From Pelargonium x hortorum (lineage: Eukaryota; Streptophyta; Magnoliopsida; Geraniales; Geraniaceae), in the NCBI GenBank assembly GCA_036897525.1, contig JAYMTJ010000039.1, positions 1 to 64,000 of the forward strand: a stretch of DNA of 64,000 nucleotides. Direction: 5' to 3'. Made by a program: the position numbers and the translations under genes. Below the pieces are notes generated by a model. That model was not told the origin of the DNA. It ran no database searches and saw only the letters and a program-made list of their open reading frames with translations. Shown piece by piece: positions 11,161-21,762 of the stretch; position 1 is the first letter of the stretch, and each line of letters starts with the position of its first letter.

Positions 11161-14100
11161 CAAGGATAGTACTGTTCCGATAGTCAATATTAGCTGTCCA
11201 AAGAAGGTCTATCTGATGTCGTAGGTGTACAATCCTCCACTTTTTATAACTTTTCCATATAAGCGTGTCCTACTTTTTTTCGACTAAAGCGGGTAGAATT
11301 TGAGGAGTTTAAGAATAGAAGACCCCGGGTTTTTGCTGTTCAAATTTCCACTACGACAAAAGCTTTTAGCTAATAAAATGACTTCCTTTTCTAAAAGTGA
11401 GTCCACCATGTAGTAAAATCAATAAAACTAGCTGATTTACCCTTTTGCATTACTAAACAGGATAACAGAATACGGATTGTCTTCTTCTGCTCTGAACCAA
11501 ACTATAAAGACTCCCTTTTCATCCGAATCCAACTTACCTAACTGACCTAGGAACATAAGATATGGAATGCCTAGATAAGTACCAACTACAGGAAGCTCCA
11601 GAATACGGAATAACATAAACGGATTCTTTTGAGAGCACTCGTTTGTTCTTGATAGCAAGCTTCGGAAGCGCACAGGGTCAGTCAGGGTGTAGACGAATCA
11701 GAACCTACGAGTTGTTAGAAAGAAATCTCTCTCTTTTTGCTATCCCCCACTTCTACAGGGGACCCCTCTAGTTACTACCACTTGCTACTCAATTACACCG
11801 GGATACCTATTCGAAAAACTCTTGGGAGAGCTCCCTTCTCATTAAGGTTGGTTAAATAAAGAGTTTCCGGTCAGTGTCTGGCATATCCGCCGAATTCTAT
11901 TCTAATAATTAACTAAATGCTTTTTTTAAGACTATAATTTAGAATACTCAAGCTCTGGTCGTTACCTAGAGGGTCTCTCTTTTACTTATTTTTAATCCGT
12001 TATAATTACATCCTCCTCTATCAATTGCCTTCGAGTCTAGATGCTAACTTTAATAGGGGAAGTATACTGCACAAGAGCTTGACTTGATAAAAGGGTAAAA
12101 CACTTTAACTTAACCAGTATTCACAAACTTTTTTCATTTCATTAGGCTTAGGCGGCCTCCTTTCTGTCCGTAAAGGATATGAAATTCCACCCGCTAATTG
12201 GAGAATAAACAAAGTAAGTTATTGGGTGATCGTGGGAATGGTACAATGTGACTTCGTATGCTTATTCTTCTCTTTACTTTCGAGTATCCCGCACAAGGAA
12301 CAGCTATAAAGTTTGAGAGGCGTTTGAAATATAGAGTTATTTTCCTTAAGTCTTAAGACCCGTTATTCTCTAAGTAAGGAAAGGGTGGCAGATAAAAGGG
12401 GACTCTACTAGTATTGTATAAATCTCGAACTAACATAACAGGTAGTGAAAATTTGAATATTCTAGAATTCCTCGTCTTGACTTCTAAAAACCAATAATAA
12501 AGAGATTCTTGTATTCCAAATTAGATCGACCCTTAATTGATGCAAGATGTAGAGATCCGGTATCCGATTTCTTTAATATTTAATAGCAGACTTAATATTT
12601 ACCAGTTAACACGTCATCGAAAGAAGCTAAGCTGGGTATCCTTCTTTGAAAATTATCATGTATATAATATCCACCTTTCCACATATAGGAACTAACCACA
12701 GCGAGTCCTTTTATATTGAGTCATAGTCAAAGTTTTCAATAGCCCGGAATGCAACACATAAAATTGAAATACGCGAGTACTGAGTCAGTCACCTACTCGA
12801 CAGATAAGATATTGCATCAAGCTTCAAGGATTCTTTTAGTCACAAGGTCAATAGTATACTAACAAATGTGACGAGTACCCCCAAAAACTTCCCTTTTTCT
12901 TCTAGAAAGTTTTTGAATATAACAAGACATCCAAGTATTCCAGAAGCAAGCCTCGAATCGAATATAAAACCAGAATTTTACATACAATAGGAAAGCTCCA
13001 AAACAGGACTTAGATCTTGCCCCATGATGGGGGCGGGGTCCTTAACTTTATTAAAAAGCTGTGGTTTTGCCTATAAAATTTAGAAGAGACACAACAAACT
13101 TTACCTGAAAAGCAGGGCCTCCATCCTTTAAGAGCGTAATAGACCTGCAGAATTTTGCGGTACTTTAGTTACATGCATTTACTTTACCCGGAGGGGAGGT
13201 ATGTTATAGGATCCTTAAGGCCAAGGGGAGTATAAGCTCGAGAATAAGAAAGTAAAGGAATTCTGTCCTTTTATAACGGAATAAAAAATTTCTTTTTAAG
13301 TTAAAGATCTAAACCGGCCGGAACATTACTACTTGGAATTTTGTTAAGCCTTTTCAACGCTAATACTACGAACAGATTTTTAAGAGTATAGATTCAAAAG
13401 TTTACCTTAAGAGTAACACTTGTGTTGTGCTTGATGAGCTACGATCCTCTGAAAGGAAAATAGCTGACAAGGGTTTTATAAAGACCTACTAAAAACTAAA
13501 AAGGATCCATTCCAGACTATAAACACGTAGTATTCCTGGGCAAACTTGACTAATGTATTACCATAAATCTAGCTTTCTATGACAGTCACAAGAGCAGCTA
13601 TGCTTTATTAGATTCTTTAGAGCCAGGACACTACACTCTCTTATGTGACTTCCTTCTGTTTTAGGAGTTTGTATCCTATTCTGACTAGCAGTAGCTTTTT
13701 AAGGTAACTTCCATAAAAGCTCTTTCCAGAGTATAATACCTCGCAGTCCGGATTACGATAAATCCAGTTCAGTTTGGTGTTAAAGAGAACCTCGGAATGT
13801 TCTCCCCGCTAAAAAAAGCGTTATGTTATCCTTTTGGAAGCCTAACGGGATAGTACCTCTTTATATACATTCTTCTACCACTTTCAGACTTTAAGTAGGT
13901 TTACCCGCCATTAGTATTTCTTGAAAACAAGAACACAGGTTTTTTAATTTAAGCATCTGGTATAATATAGATAGGAACCCTAAAGCTCTCCTTAGAAAGA
14001 AAAGAATGGGGATAGAGTATTTTCTCTATTAAAAATTTTTAGGTAGATGCTAGGCTTTTTATTCTGAGCTGCCCTTATTTTATTAAGGTAGGCCCGAGAG

Positions 14101-14566
14101 GAAGGACATCTATTTGCCAGTGACTTTTCCTATTTGTAATTTAAAACGGAGTCCACTTCTATAAAATAAAGTCTTGCAGAGGTTTTTTCAAATACTACTA
14201 TATTATAAGGAGTGGATAGTTCCTGATATTACCCGAGTTCGAATAAGAGATAAATCCCTTTCTTTTATTTTAATGCTCTGTTATACTATAACTTATGTCT
14301 ACAGGAGTCTCTTCTCTTCCCGTGTTATGGTAGAGCTCCGCCATAGATTTCTTCTCTTTTTGCTCCTAGTAAGACAGCTAATCCTACTAAGAAAGACAAC
14401 TTAGGTTCGTTTATAAGTTCAGATCCGTCTGTGTGGGATTATGTAAGTTCCTGGTTTCATTAGAATTTCCTTTACTGTTGAGTTGAGTTTGGCACCCTTT
14501 CGTTTTGGGTACACTTGACAAGGACTTGGATTGGAATTACAGGTAAGATTTATCTTAACTTCTTTC
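11161..14566. other. Gene-free sequence with one 78-codon minus-strand frame
   Basis: The minus-strand frame at 11437-11673 is in a higher-G+C island and reads like a plausible protein (for example ELPVVGTYLGIPYLMF). Its length is within chance and I recognise no family. CCGGCCGG, an 8-bp G+C palindrome, lies at 13314-13321. The remainder is AT-rich with no other feature. Confidence 0.5.
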
Positions 14567-14660
14567 TTAGAAGCTGGAGGATTTGCTTTAGAGTTAGTGG
14601 GCTTAGAGTTCGAAGGACTGGTGGATTACTTTAGCCTCAGCTCTCTTAATAAATAAACCT
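14567..14660 (+). repeat. Possible diverged repeat shared with 18.09-18.31 kb
   Basis: TTAGAAGCTGGAGG at 14567-14580 recurs at 18090-18103. TTAGTGGGCTTAGAGTTCG and the following bases (14594-14621) match 18279-18306 at about 23 of 28 positions with one gap. One frame through this stretch reads GLEFEGLVDYF, similar in pattern to GLGLDGLIESL at 11.05 kb. Each match alone is near chance level; together they suggest a relation. Confidence 0.3.
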
Positions 14661-17280
14661 ATTTGCTAGCAGCTTCCCTTTTTTTATTCTTAGGAACTGA
14701 ACGTAGACTTAGTTTTCTGTCTATACTTTCTTAGAGTTGTTAGAAAAAGTGAAAATATAGTAGAAGAAAGAGTAGGCGCGTTAAGAGAGAGCTCCCAGTC
14801 ATGATTTAGGGATTCGTTTCTTATGGAGGGAGCAAAGGTGAGCCTTAGATTATTCCTTAGGTTTTTTCTACTAATCAGAATCACTTAATAAATATCTTTG
14901 TATGATTTGTATTCAGTGTCTTTATCTAATTGGTAGGAATTCCTCATAATAGATAAGAGATTAGCCGAGTAATTGATTATAAAATTTGAACCGGGAGTCT
15001 TTTCTAGCTTTACGAAGTGACTCACTGTTGATTAGATGAAAGTAAAATCCCCTAACAGAATGAAGCCTCCATTAATTATTTACAAGGTTTGTTGAGATAA
15101 CTAAACACATAGCTGCGTTTAAACTCAGGAAACTATTATAAGCAAAAACATTAAAAAAGCATTACTTTATGGTGTTGTTAGTGTGTACTTTTCAGTTAAG
15201 AAAGAAAAGATATAACCCTTAGGTACAAGAGCCTACATTCTAGGTCAGGTGGTAAGGTTATAACAATAGAGTATTCGATAACCTCTACAAGTCTTAATTA
15301 AACCTTGCTAGGCTAGAAAGAAAAATCCAAGGTACCCGCTTATTTACCGTTCAAAGAACTAAGTATATAATGTTTCCGAGAAAGGAGTCCTATTTTTTTG
15401 ATTCCCAAAACGAGAGTAAGGGGCCGCTTTAGAAGGTTAAGTGAAGGAGCACATGTCAAACTTTAGAGATAAAGGCTTTTTTTACTTTTCTAAATCTAAA
15501 GTGGCTATACCCCCCTCTATTCATTCCTAATTTATTTACAGAGCTCCTAAAAATGGAGATACTGCGATATTGCCGGAGTTCCACAATCTGTTTTGAGTTT
15601 CGAAAGCACTAAAACCCGGGAAATTACCTATCTCAAATTATTAAAAAAACAGTATAGTATACGAGGATAACTGAAGGGTATTAATGTATTTATATCCCTT
15701 ATTTATGGATATCGAGTAAAACTAGGCGCTCCCTAAAGCCCCGGCTTGTTATTTGCACACTCCTAAGGGGTTAACTTTCTTTTCTACTGTCACTTCTGGA
15801 ACAACAAATGGAAATTGGTGTGCTTTTAGGGACTTGATGGAATTATATAATACCGAGAGGCTAGGGCTAGGGATCCTTTAACTAAAGAATCCAAAGGAAC
15901 AGAAAAAAGAAAATAGTTGAGTAATCCTGCCCAAAAGGGACCTAGAGGCAGCCCTCTCATAAGTAAATACAGAGACCCTTGAATCTCCTAGGATACTTTT
16001 TTAATGTATATACGTGTACTCAGTGTATAGAATTCTAACTCTAAACCTAAGATAAGGGCTATGATATGAGAAACAGGAAGGATTTGCGAAGTGCTAAATT
16101 GACTCTGGATTTTCTAATCTCTAATTTGTGAAACATATTTCGAAAACTATACCCTTGTTAAGCCTCTTTTTTTTCTTTGTAGTGTAGGTCTAGCACAAGG
16201 TTTGATATTGATATTCGAACGGATTCTTGATGATAAAACTCTTACATTTGGGTTATAAAGTTAACTTAAATAAGGAGAGTCTTACTTAAAAAAGGGGGGG
16301 AGGGTTACCTCCATATAGGAATTTGTCAAATGGAGTCTTCTATTCCTTTCTAATCAGGACCTGGTATTAGACTTTACTTTAGACTAGAGTTCTTTCCTTA
16401 TCTTCTTAACCTCCCGCCGAGTTCTATAAACTTAAATATCTATACTATAGGAATAAGGAACTCTTTAGAAAGCGAATAACAGTTCAGGAATGAATCCTAG
16501 TACTCTTTTGCTGTTAGTAGTTTCCTGTACCGCATAGGGAATAGAAAACCTTAGTGTCTTGGTCTATCTTGCGAAAACTGATTCTATTAGTACTAACTAG
16601 AAAGTTTCTTTTTATTAGCTGTTTATTCCTATACATTTATGGATAGCCTGTATTGGTTGTAGTTTCACCCTTTCTAAAGGAAGAAGAACACCTGTTCAAG
16701 GCTTTAAGGAATTAGACTCCTATTTAGGTAGTAAATACATAAGCAACTTAACTCAGCTCTGGAATGCCGAAAGACAACTAAGAAAGGAACCCCGTTTTTT
16801 GTTAAACCTTGCCTTTTACTCTAAAACTGACTAAGAAAAAGCTTGACTTCTACACTGTAAATTCTCCTTAACAGGAAACAGAGACTTGCTACTAAATAGT
16901 GGAACTCTCCTAAATAGAAATTTAATGGCACAAAGACGCTATCTAGGGGAAGTCCTAGGATGGTTTAAGAGCTACTAAACAGCAAAATATTAAAATCTTA
17001 TAAAGAGTGAAAGTGCTTGCAGTCAAAAGAGAGTCACTTTACTAGTTTCTAAACATCGTACTCTGAGCCATTATAGTTATAGTTGGTGTTTTAGAGAATT
17101 TAGTGATGACAACAACTGATTAATCAACACTCGAATTTGGTTATAGCCGCGGGTTCAAAGTCTTTAAAAAGTTCCTGATATAGTCAAGAATTTCTAAATC
17201 AAGATAAAGAAAGTTCACTTAGGTTAGGTAGACAGTTTTAGTTTTCCATAGCAAGTAACCGTAAGATCCTCCTAATAGAT
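14661..17280. other. AT-rich gene-free sequence
   Basis: A GGAATTCC palindrome lies at 14936-14943. A 64-codon minus-strand frame at 14690-14884 is of chance length. G-rich AAAAGGGGGGGAGGG lies near 16292. I see no gene or RNA. Confidence 0.5.
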
Positions 17281-17307
17281 AAATAAGAAATTAGCCAATT
17301 CTTATTT
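17281..17307. other. Perfect 9-bp stem hairpin
   Basis: AAATAAGAA and TTCTTATTT are exact reverse complements separated by nine bases (ATTAGCCAA). It lies about 50 bases before the first copy of the 18-bp direct repeat at 17355. No gene end lies nearby, so calling it a terminator is not supported. Confidence 0.5.
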
Positions 17308-17354
17308 GTAATCAATCTTCTCAATCAATAGGTCAAATCGCTTTTAGTTTCACT

Positions 17355-17372
17355 AGTCATTTGAATCACTTA
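17355..17372 (+). repeat. 18-bp direct repeat, copy 1 (partner at 17921)
   Basis: AGTCATTTGAATCACTTA is identical to 17921-17938, 566 bp downstream, and both copies continue into TA-rich sequence containing AAATA. The match length is close to the chance maximum for the window, but the short distance makes local duplication more likely. Confidence 0.55.
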
Positions 17373-17490
17373 AATAAAGGAAATCATATCTCCCACTCTC
17401 TTATCTTTATCCAGTAGAATTCCTTTTAAGACTCAAATATAGAGAGGGATTAACTCCACCTACGGAAAGCTCTCCTTCTTTTTCTTTTAT

Positions 17491-17739
17491 TCATTCCAAA
17501 AAATCTTTCTTATCCGAGGAACCCAAGCAAGTAGGAATACTGTCATGGATTGATGGGTACTGTCCATGGATGAGAGCTGTCAGTGAACCTAGATTACATT
17601 TAAGTCCTATCCAAACCCTGACATTAGAATGATGTTTAGTTAGTTTACCGTCAATGTCATTAGAACATAGAACTCTTAAGGATAGGAATCTCGAACAATA
17701 GAATCTAGCTGCAACAGAAGGAACTCTTACAATCCGCAC
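17491..17739 (-). other. 82-codon open frame, no recognised product
   Basis: This frame lies in a higher-G+C island at 17.5-17.9 kb between the two copies of the 18-bp repeat. It contains stretches such as GKLTKHHSNVRVWIGL. I see no domain, signal peptide or membrane segment, and the length is within what chance gives. I list it only because it is the longest frame of the island. Confidence 0.1.
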
Positions 17740-17920
17740 TGTCCTATTCGCTGTCGGTGGAACACTCTCTAGCTAATGGAATGCAAGTCATGCATTTTCA
17801 GTCTAATAAAGCTCTCATTTGAATGAAGCCTTTGCCTCACTATCAATTGTTCGCGTGTACGGTAACTCATTCTAATGGTATAAAATACGGAGGTTTGCAT
17901 GACCTGTAAATCATTCTAAG

Positions 17921-17938
17921 AGTCATTTGAATCACTTA
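17921..17938 (+). repeat. 18-bp direct repeat, copy 2
   Basis: This is the exact second copy of the block at 17355-17372. Confidence 0.55.
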
Positions 17939-18089
17939 TATAAATAGAAAAGAAGAAACTAGCAAAGTCTTCTTTGTTCCTCTCAATTCGTGCGATACCA
18001 TCACGAAGGAGACTTTTTCAACAACCTATAATATAAAGAATCTCTTATATAAGGAATTTCTTATTTAGCAGCTGATAGACCTCTTACTA

Positions 18090-18306
18090 TTAGAAGCTGG
18101 AGGTTCCTACTGGGGGAGGAGATGAGCAGCTTAGCGGATTTCCTAGGATTAAAGTAAGGAGTAGATTTGTTAGTTGGGCTTTATTTAGACTGGGATTTTA
18201 TAGGTAGGGTTTGCTTTTTTTTGTAGGTTACTAGGATTAAGAATTCAAGGTTGGTGGTTCTATAGGAAAGCTTGGTTATTAGTTGGGTTTTGGGTTCTAA
18301 GGACTT
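18090..18306 (+). repeat. Possible diverged repeat shared with 14.57-14.62 kb
   Basis: It carries the 14-mer TTAGAAGCTGGAGG and, 189 bp later, TTAGTTGGGTTTTGGGTTC followed by TAAGGACTTG. Both blocks have partners in the same order at 14567 and 14594, where they are only 27 bp apart. The final GGACTTGAC is also part of the family 2 block at 20674. Relationship tentative. Confidence 0.3.
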
Positions 18307-18310
18307 GACA

Positions 18311-19965
18311 ATAGACAGCTTGGATAGTACATGAAATGAGAGGTCATTTTTAAGTCATGAAAGAGTACCATCTTACATTTTTTTAAGACCCCCCACCTTT
18401 ACTTTATAGTATAAAATACTAAAAAAGGACTCTAGCGTCTGTTCTTTTTATCCCCAGCAAACAGAAAATAAGACCCAAATTGACTATCCTGGAATGTCTT
18501 TTATTGCCAGTTTAGCTGTCTTGTAAGTAGCATTTTGACTCCGAAAACATGGAATTCCTTATATTTCAATCCTTCACCTTTTATTTTTCACTTTTTTTTA
18601 AGGTCCGGGAACTTTTATAGTAGAGTTTAGAATTCCATATCTTTGTACTTTGATATCCTAAAGGACAAGAAAGCAATTCCCCCTGTAAAGTCTCTGTAAA
18701 CCTACCTTACAAACTAGAAAAATAAAAGTACAAATTCTTCAATCACAGATACTCTGACAAAAAACTTCTTTTAACCAGGGGGAGCGCCCGACAATTCCCA
18801 AAAAATCACTTAGTCCCTTGCGTACTAATTCACTTATTAAATTAAAGTAAAGGGAGATCTCCGTTCCCCTTTCAACAACATCTTCGAAATACTCTGGTTT
18901 TATTTTAGACTACACTACTTCGAGACAAGCAATTACAAAGGGTTTAAGATCAGGAGTTCCTGGATTCTTTACTTTATGAAATTTCTAGAATAAGTAATTA
19001 GGAATTCTTCATTTCATTAAAGGAAGTACTAACACTTTTCTAAAGTCGAATGTTTCTTTATTTTATTATTTTAAACAAGCATAAATTCAGAACACGACTT
19101 CTCTCATTTATAGCTGCCTTCATTAAGTACTTTTGCGAGTCTAAAGAGCTAGCCTCCAATTTAATAACTAAGGAATTGCCTCACAGAAGCGGTATAAGAA
19201 TCTAACTCATTAGAACAAACTTAACTTAATATATTAGAATCTTTGAAGATGGAATTACTCCTTCAAAATAGATGCAAATTTCAATTATGTCTCATCTCAG
19301 AAAAATACAAAGTTAATCAGATGGTTTACTCATTTTCTATTTTTTTACAGCATACAACTCCCTTACAAGTTACTCCTCAAAGAATGGCTGGCTACCATTT
19401 CCTTTGACGATGGGTAAGACTTTAATTGGTCCATTCTTATCGCCTGTAGTTTCCTGACTACTTTATATACTCTTACTCTGGAAGTATTTTCTAGTTACCT
19501 TGTTATCGTCTTCCGCACCCATTTCATTTCAGTACAGATCTATCTCATCAAAAAGGCTACATGTTACAAGATACTTGGAGTTTTGTTTTATAAAAGCTAG
19601 GAATTCCATCCTAAATACTATTTATATCTGGAAGACTGTCTTCCTTCCCTTCCCTTTTTAGGGGAACTCCTTAGAATTATTCTCTGATACACAAGTTAGA
19701 ACGAAGGCTTTAAACTGCATCAGGATGTTAGGCGCTATGAGAGTTTAGTAGGCTCGCATAGTGTAAGTAAGAGAAGCGCTTTTATCCCGGAATTGAAGGG
19801 CCCATAGGTAAGCATACATAGCAAAAGGGTCTAGTTTCTTTTCTAGTTTGGGGAAGATCTATAGTTGAATGCGCTTAGTATCTTTGTGTTGAAAGAGAGG
19901 GCTATTGTTATGAGTACTACTACCCGCCGTTTAAGTGTAAGTGAGGAATTGCTGTTAGTTTATTT
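18311..19965. other. AT-rich gene-free sequence
   Basis: GGAATTCC lies at 18551-18558 and 19600-19607. No frame reaches 60 codons and no RNA or repeat is recognised. Confidence 0.55.
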
Positions 19966-20118
19966 AAGATTAAGAGTTCTAAGGGATTTCTAGTAGGTGG
20001 TTGTAGGGAAGGCCGCTAGGAACCATAAGACAGGTTTAGCAGCTATAAGGGCTCGTAAGAAGATACAGATGCAGAAAAAAAAAGTAATAGGTATTAAGGT
20101 ATTAAAAAATGGAGAGTA
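19966..20118 (+). repeat. Diverged dispersed repeat, block family 1, copy 1
   Basis: AAGATTAAGAGTTCTAAGGG and the next base (19966-19986) match 29017-29037 at 20 of 21 positions. Further on, AGGAACCATAA (20018), ACAGATGCAG (20065) and ATAGGTATTA (20087) have counterparts at 28930, 28977 and 28999 with identical spacing. GCAGCTATAAGGGCTCGTAAG (20038) matches 32662 closely. The 69-codon plus-strand frame at 19997-20206 covers the core, starts with GTG and reads as a lysine- and arginine-rich peptide (KAARNHKTG, then KKIQMQKKKVIGI). The product is not recognised; whether any copy is expressed is unknown. Confidence 0.45.
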
Positions 20119-20175
20119 CGAAGGTTACATTCTAATGGGTAAAAAAAAGGTAAGGAGTTTAAGGTCAATAGCTAG

Positions 20176-20209
20176 TGAAAGTAGGCCAATGAAAGTAGGC
20201 CAATGAAAG
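20176..20209 (+). repeat. 14-bp tandem repeat, about 2.4 copies
   Basis: The unit TGAAAGTAGGCCAA occurs twice without error (20176-20189, 20190-20203) and a third copy begins TGAAAG. The unit length is not a multiple of three and it falls at the end of the short frame at 19997-20206. A related stretch (AAAGTAGGCCCAA, then TGAAAGATAGTGA) is at 41769-41817. Confidence 0.9.
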
Positions 20210-20224
20210 ATAGTGATGTCGAAG

Positions 20225-20345
20225 GAGAATCTAGGAGAGCTCTTGACTCTAAGCCGGTGCTGCTAATGAAGGACTTATAGAATCTCTTGCTGCTATGGGG
20301 TTATGGAAGCTAGGAACTGAGGTAGACTGTAAAGGAGTATTAGAC
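20225..20345 (+). repeat. Diverged dispersed repeat, block family 2, copy 2
   Basis: It shares the exact 19-mer GGACTTATAGAATCTCTTG (20271-20289) with 11057-11075, and the preceding GCCGGTGC...TGCTAAT with the matching part of copy 1, which has extra sequence between the blocks. One frame reads ANEGLIESLAAMGLWK across it. It lies directly after the family 1 block, so the two may belong to a single larger ancestral unit. Confidence 0.5.
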
Positions 20346-20673
20346 AGAAACTGATTCTAAGCTGATAGCCGGTAAAGGATAGGATAACAGATATTCACCC
20401 GTTCATTTGAGTTCCTTTTAACCAAACCTAATTTATAATCCACCTGTCCTTGAAAGTCCTTGATCTTGATAGCAGTCCTTTACCAGTGAGACTAGTTGAA
20501 TGCTCTTGAACCGAACTCTAAATCCTCATAATAATTTCTAGATGTCACTCTCTTAATTAATTCTCTGAGAACTGATTATAATGAGTCTAAACAAAAGAAA
20601 ATCCTATTTTCTCTTGCTAGAACTACAGTTCCTATGTAAGCAAACCATTCTATCTGTATAGCTGGCAATTGCA

Positions 20674-20698
20674 GGACTTGACTTATTGAATCTCTTGT
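20674..20698 (+). repeat. Diverged dispersed repeat, block family 2, copy 3
   Basis: GGACTTGACTTATTGAATCT and the following CTTGT align with 11048-11076 with one four-base gap and one mismatch. It lies about 400 bp downstream of copy 2. Between the two, short words such as AACTCTAAATCC (about 20514) and AATCCACCTGT (about 20435) also echo sequence downstream of copy 1. Confidence 0.45.
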
Positions 20699-21741
20699 CT
20701 AAGCTAGAAGTATAAGTAATTTAAGGAATTAGAAAGAGTAAAAAGGGCTTCCTGGTAAAGAACTGAATTCAAGTTGAAGTTAGTTTTTTTCTGGTGCAGT
20801 CAGAGTGTAAGTAGGATATTCCTTATATCATGGTTTAGTATGGATAGATAAACAATAGAATATAAGTATAAACTTTGTTTGTAAAGTTCCAAGGCTTTCT
20901 CTTCCCAATTTAAGTATAGGAAAATCTAATGCAATTTCAATGTGTATCCCTTAAGAGGTACCCGAACTAAGGTGACATTCTAGCGAGTTGGCATTATTCG
21001 AATTAATCTGTATTCCATCCAGTTTCTTTAGTAGTTGTTGGAAGTGTTTACTATAATATAACGGGATTTTGTTCTCATGGAATTTCTTATTAGTGTCTAG
21101 CTGTTGGTCTATTTGCTTTTGCGTTTAAAACTGGAATTAGACGTATTTTTTCCTTTCAGGTTTTTTTGGGGGGGGATAATATGGGAATTCCAGTATCTTG
21201 TTTTAGTCTTTGGGATTAATACCCCTTCCTTTTGTATTCAAAAAGAAAGTTAATATGCTTTTGTAAGATGGGTTTTGTTCAAATAGGAATTCTCCTTTTT
21301 TATTAGTAGCGAATGCTGTCTAAAAGTATCTATTAGAGCTCTTTATTAGTATTTCGAAAAATTAACTTAAAGAGGTTGACAAAAGCTTTCTTATTTTGTT
21401 TGTGTTATATTATAATTATATACCAGGGTCTTTAAGTTTAACAGGATAGGAATTTCTAAAGTCAAGCGGGTTTCAGAACAAGTTTGTTATTGCTCTAATT
21501 GATTTGTAAGTCTTTCCTTTATTAAGGGAGTTGCTTTCTGGGATGTCTTGCTTGCTTTAGTATCCAGAATAGGTATAACTTTAAGGAATTATAAACTATT
21601 AGGGATATTTTCCGGTTCCAAGGTCAACAATTTACAAGTACGTAATGCTGGGTAAAAAAAAAGGCTTCAAACACAAATGTGGTCAACGTAGAGGGTAGCT
21701 TTTCAGCGGAGGATAAATGGCATTCCCGTTTTCGGGTCTAG
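20699..21741. other. Gene-free sequence
   Basis: GGAATTCC lies at 21184-21191, just after a T7G9-like run at about 21161-21176. No frame, RNA or repeat is recognised. Confidence 0.55.
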
Positions 21742-21762
21742 TTATTATTATTATTATTATTA
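21742..21762 (+). repeat. (TTA)7 microsatellite
   Basis: Seven uninterrupted TTA units. This is one of only a handful of simple repeats in the window. Confidence 0.95.

Noticed and set aside
17281-17307. Transcription terminator
   Set aside because: The stem is AT-rich, not followed by a T-run and has no gene upstream.
20018-20120. Homing-endonuclease or DNA-binding (NUMOD-like) domain in the lysine-rich frame
   Set aside because: The NGEYEGYIL stretch is only loosely reminiscent; no catalytic motif such as LAGLIDADG, GIY-YIG or HNH is present.
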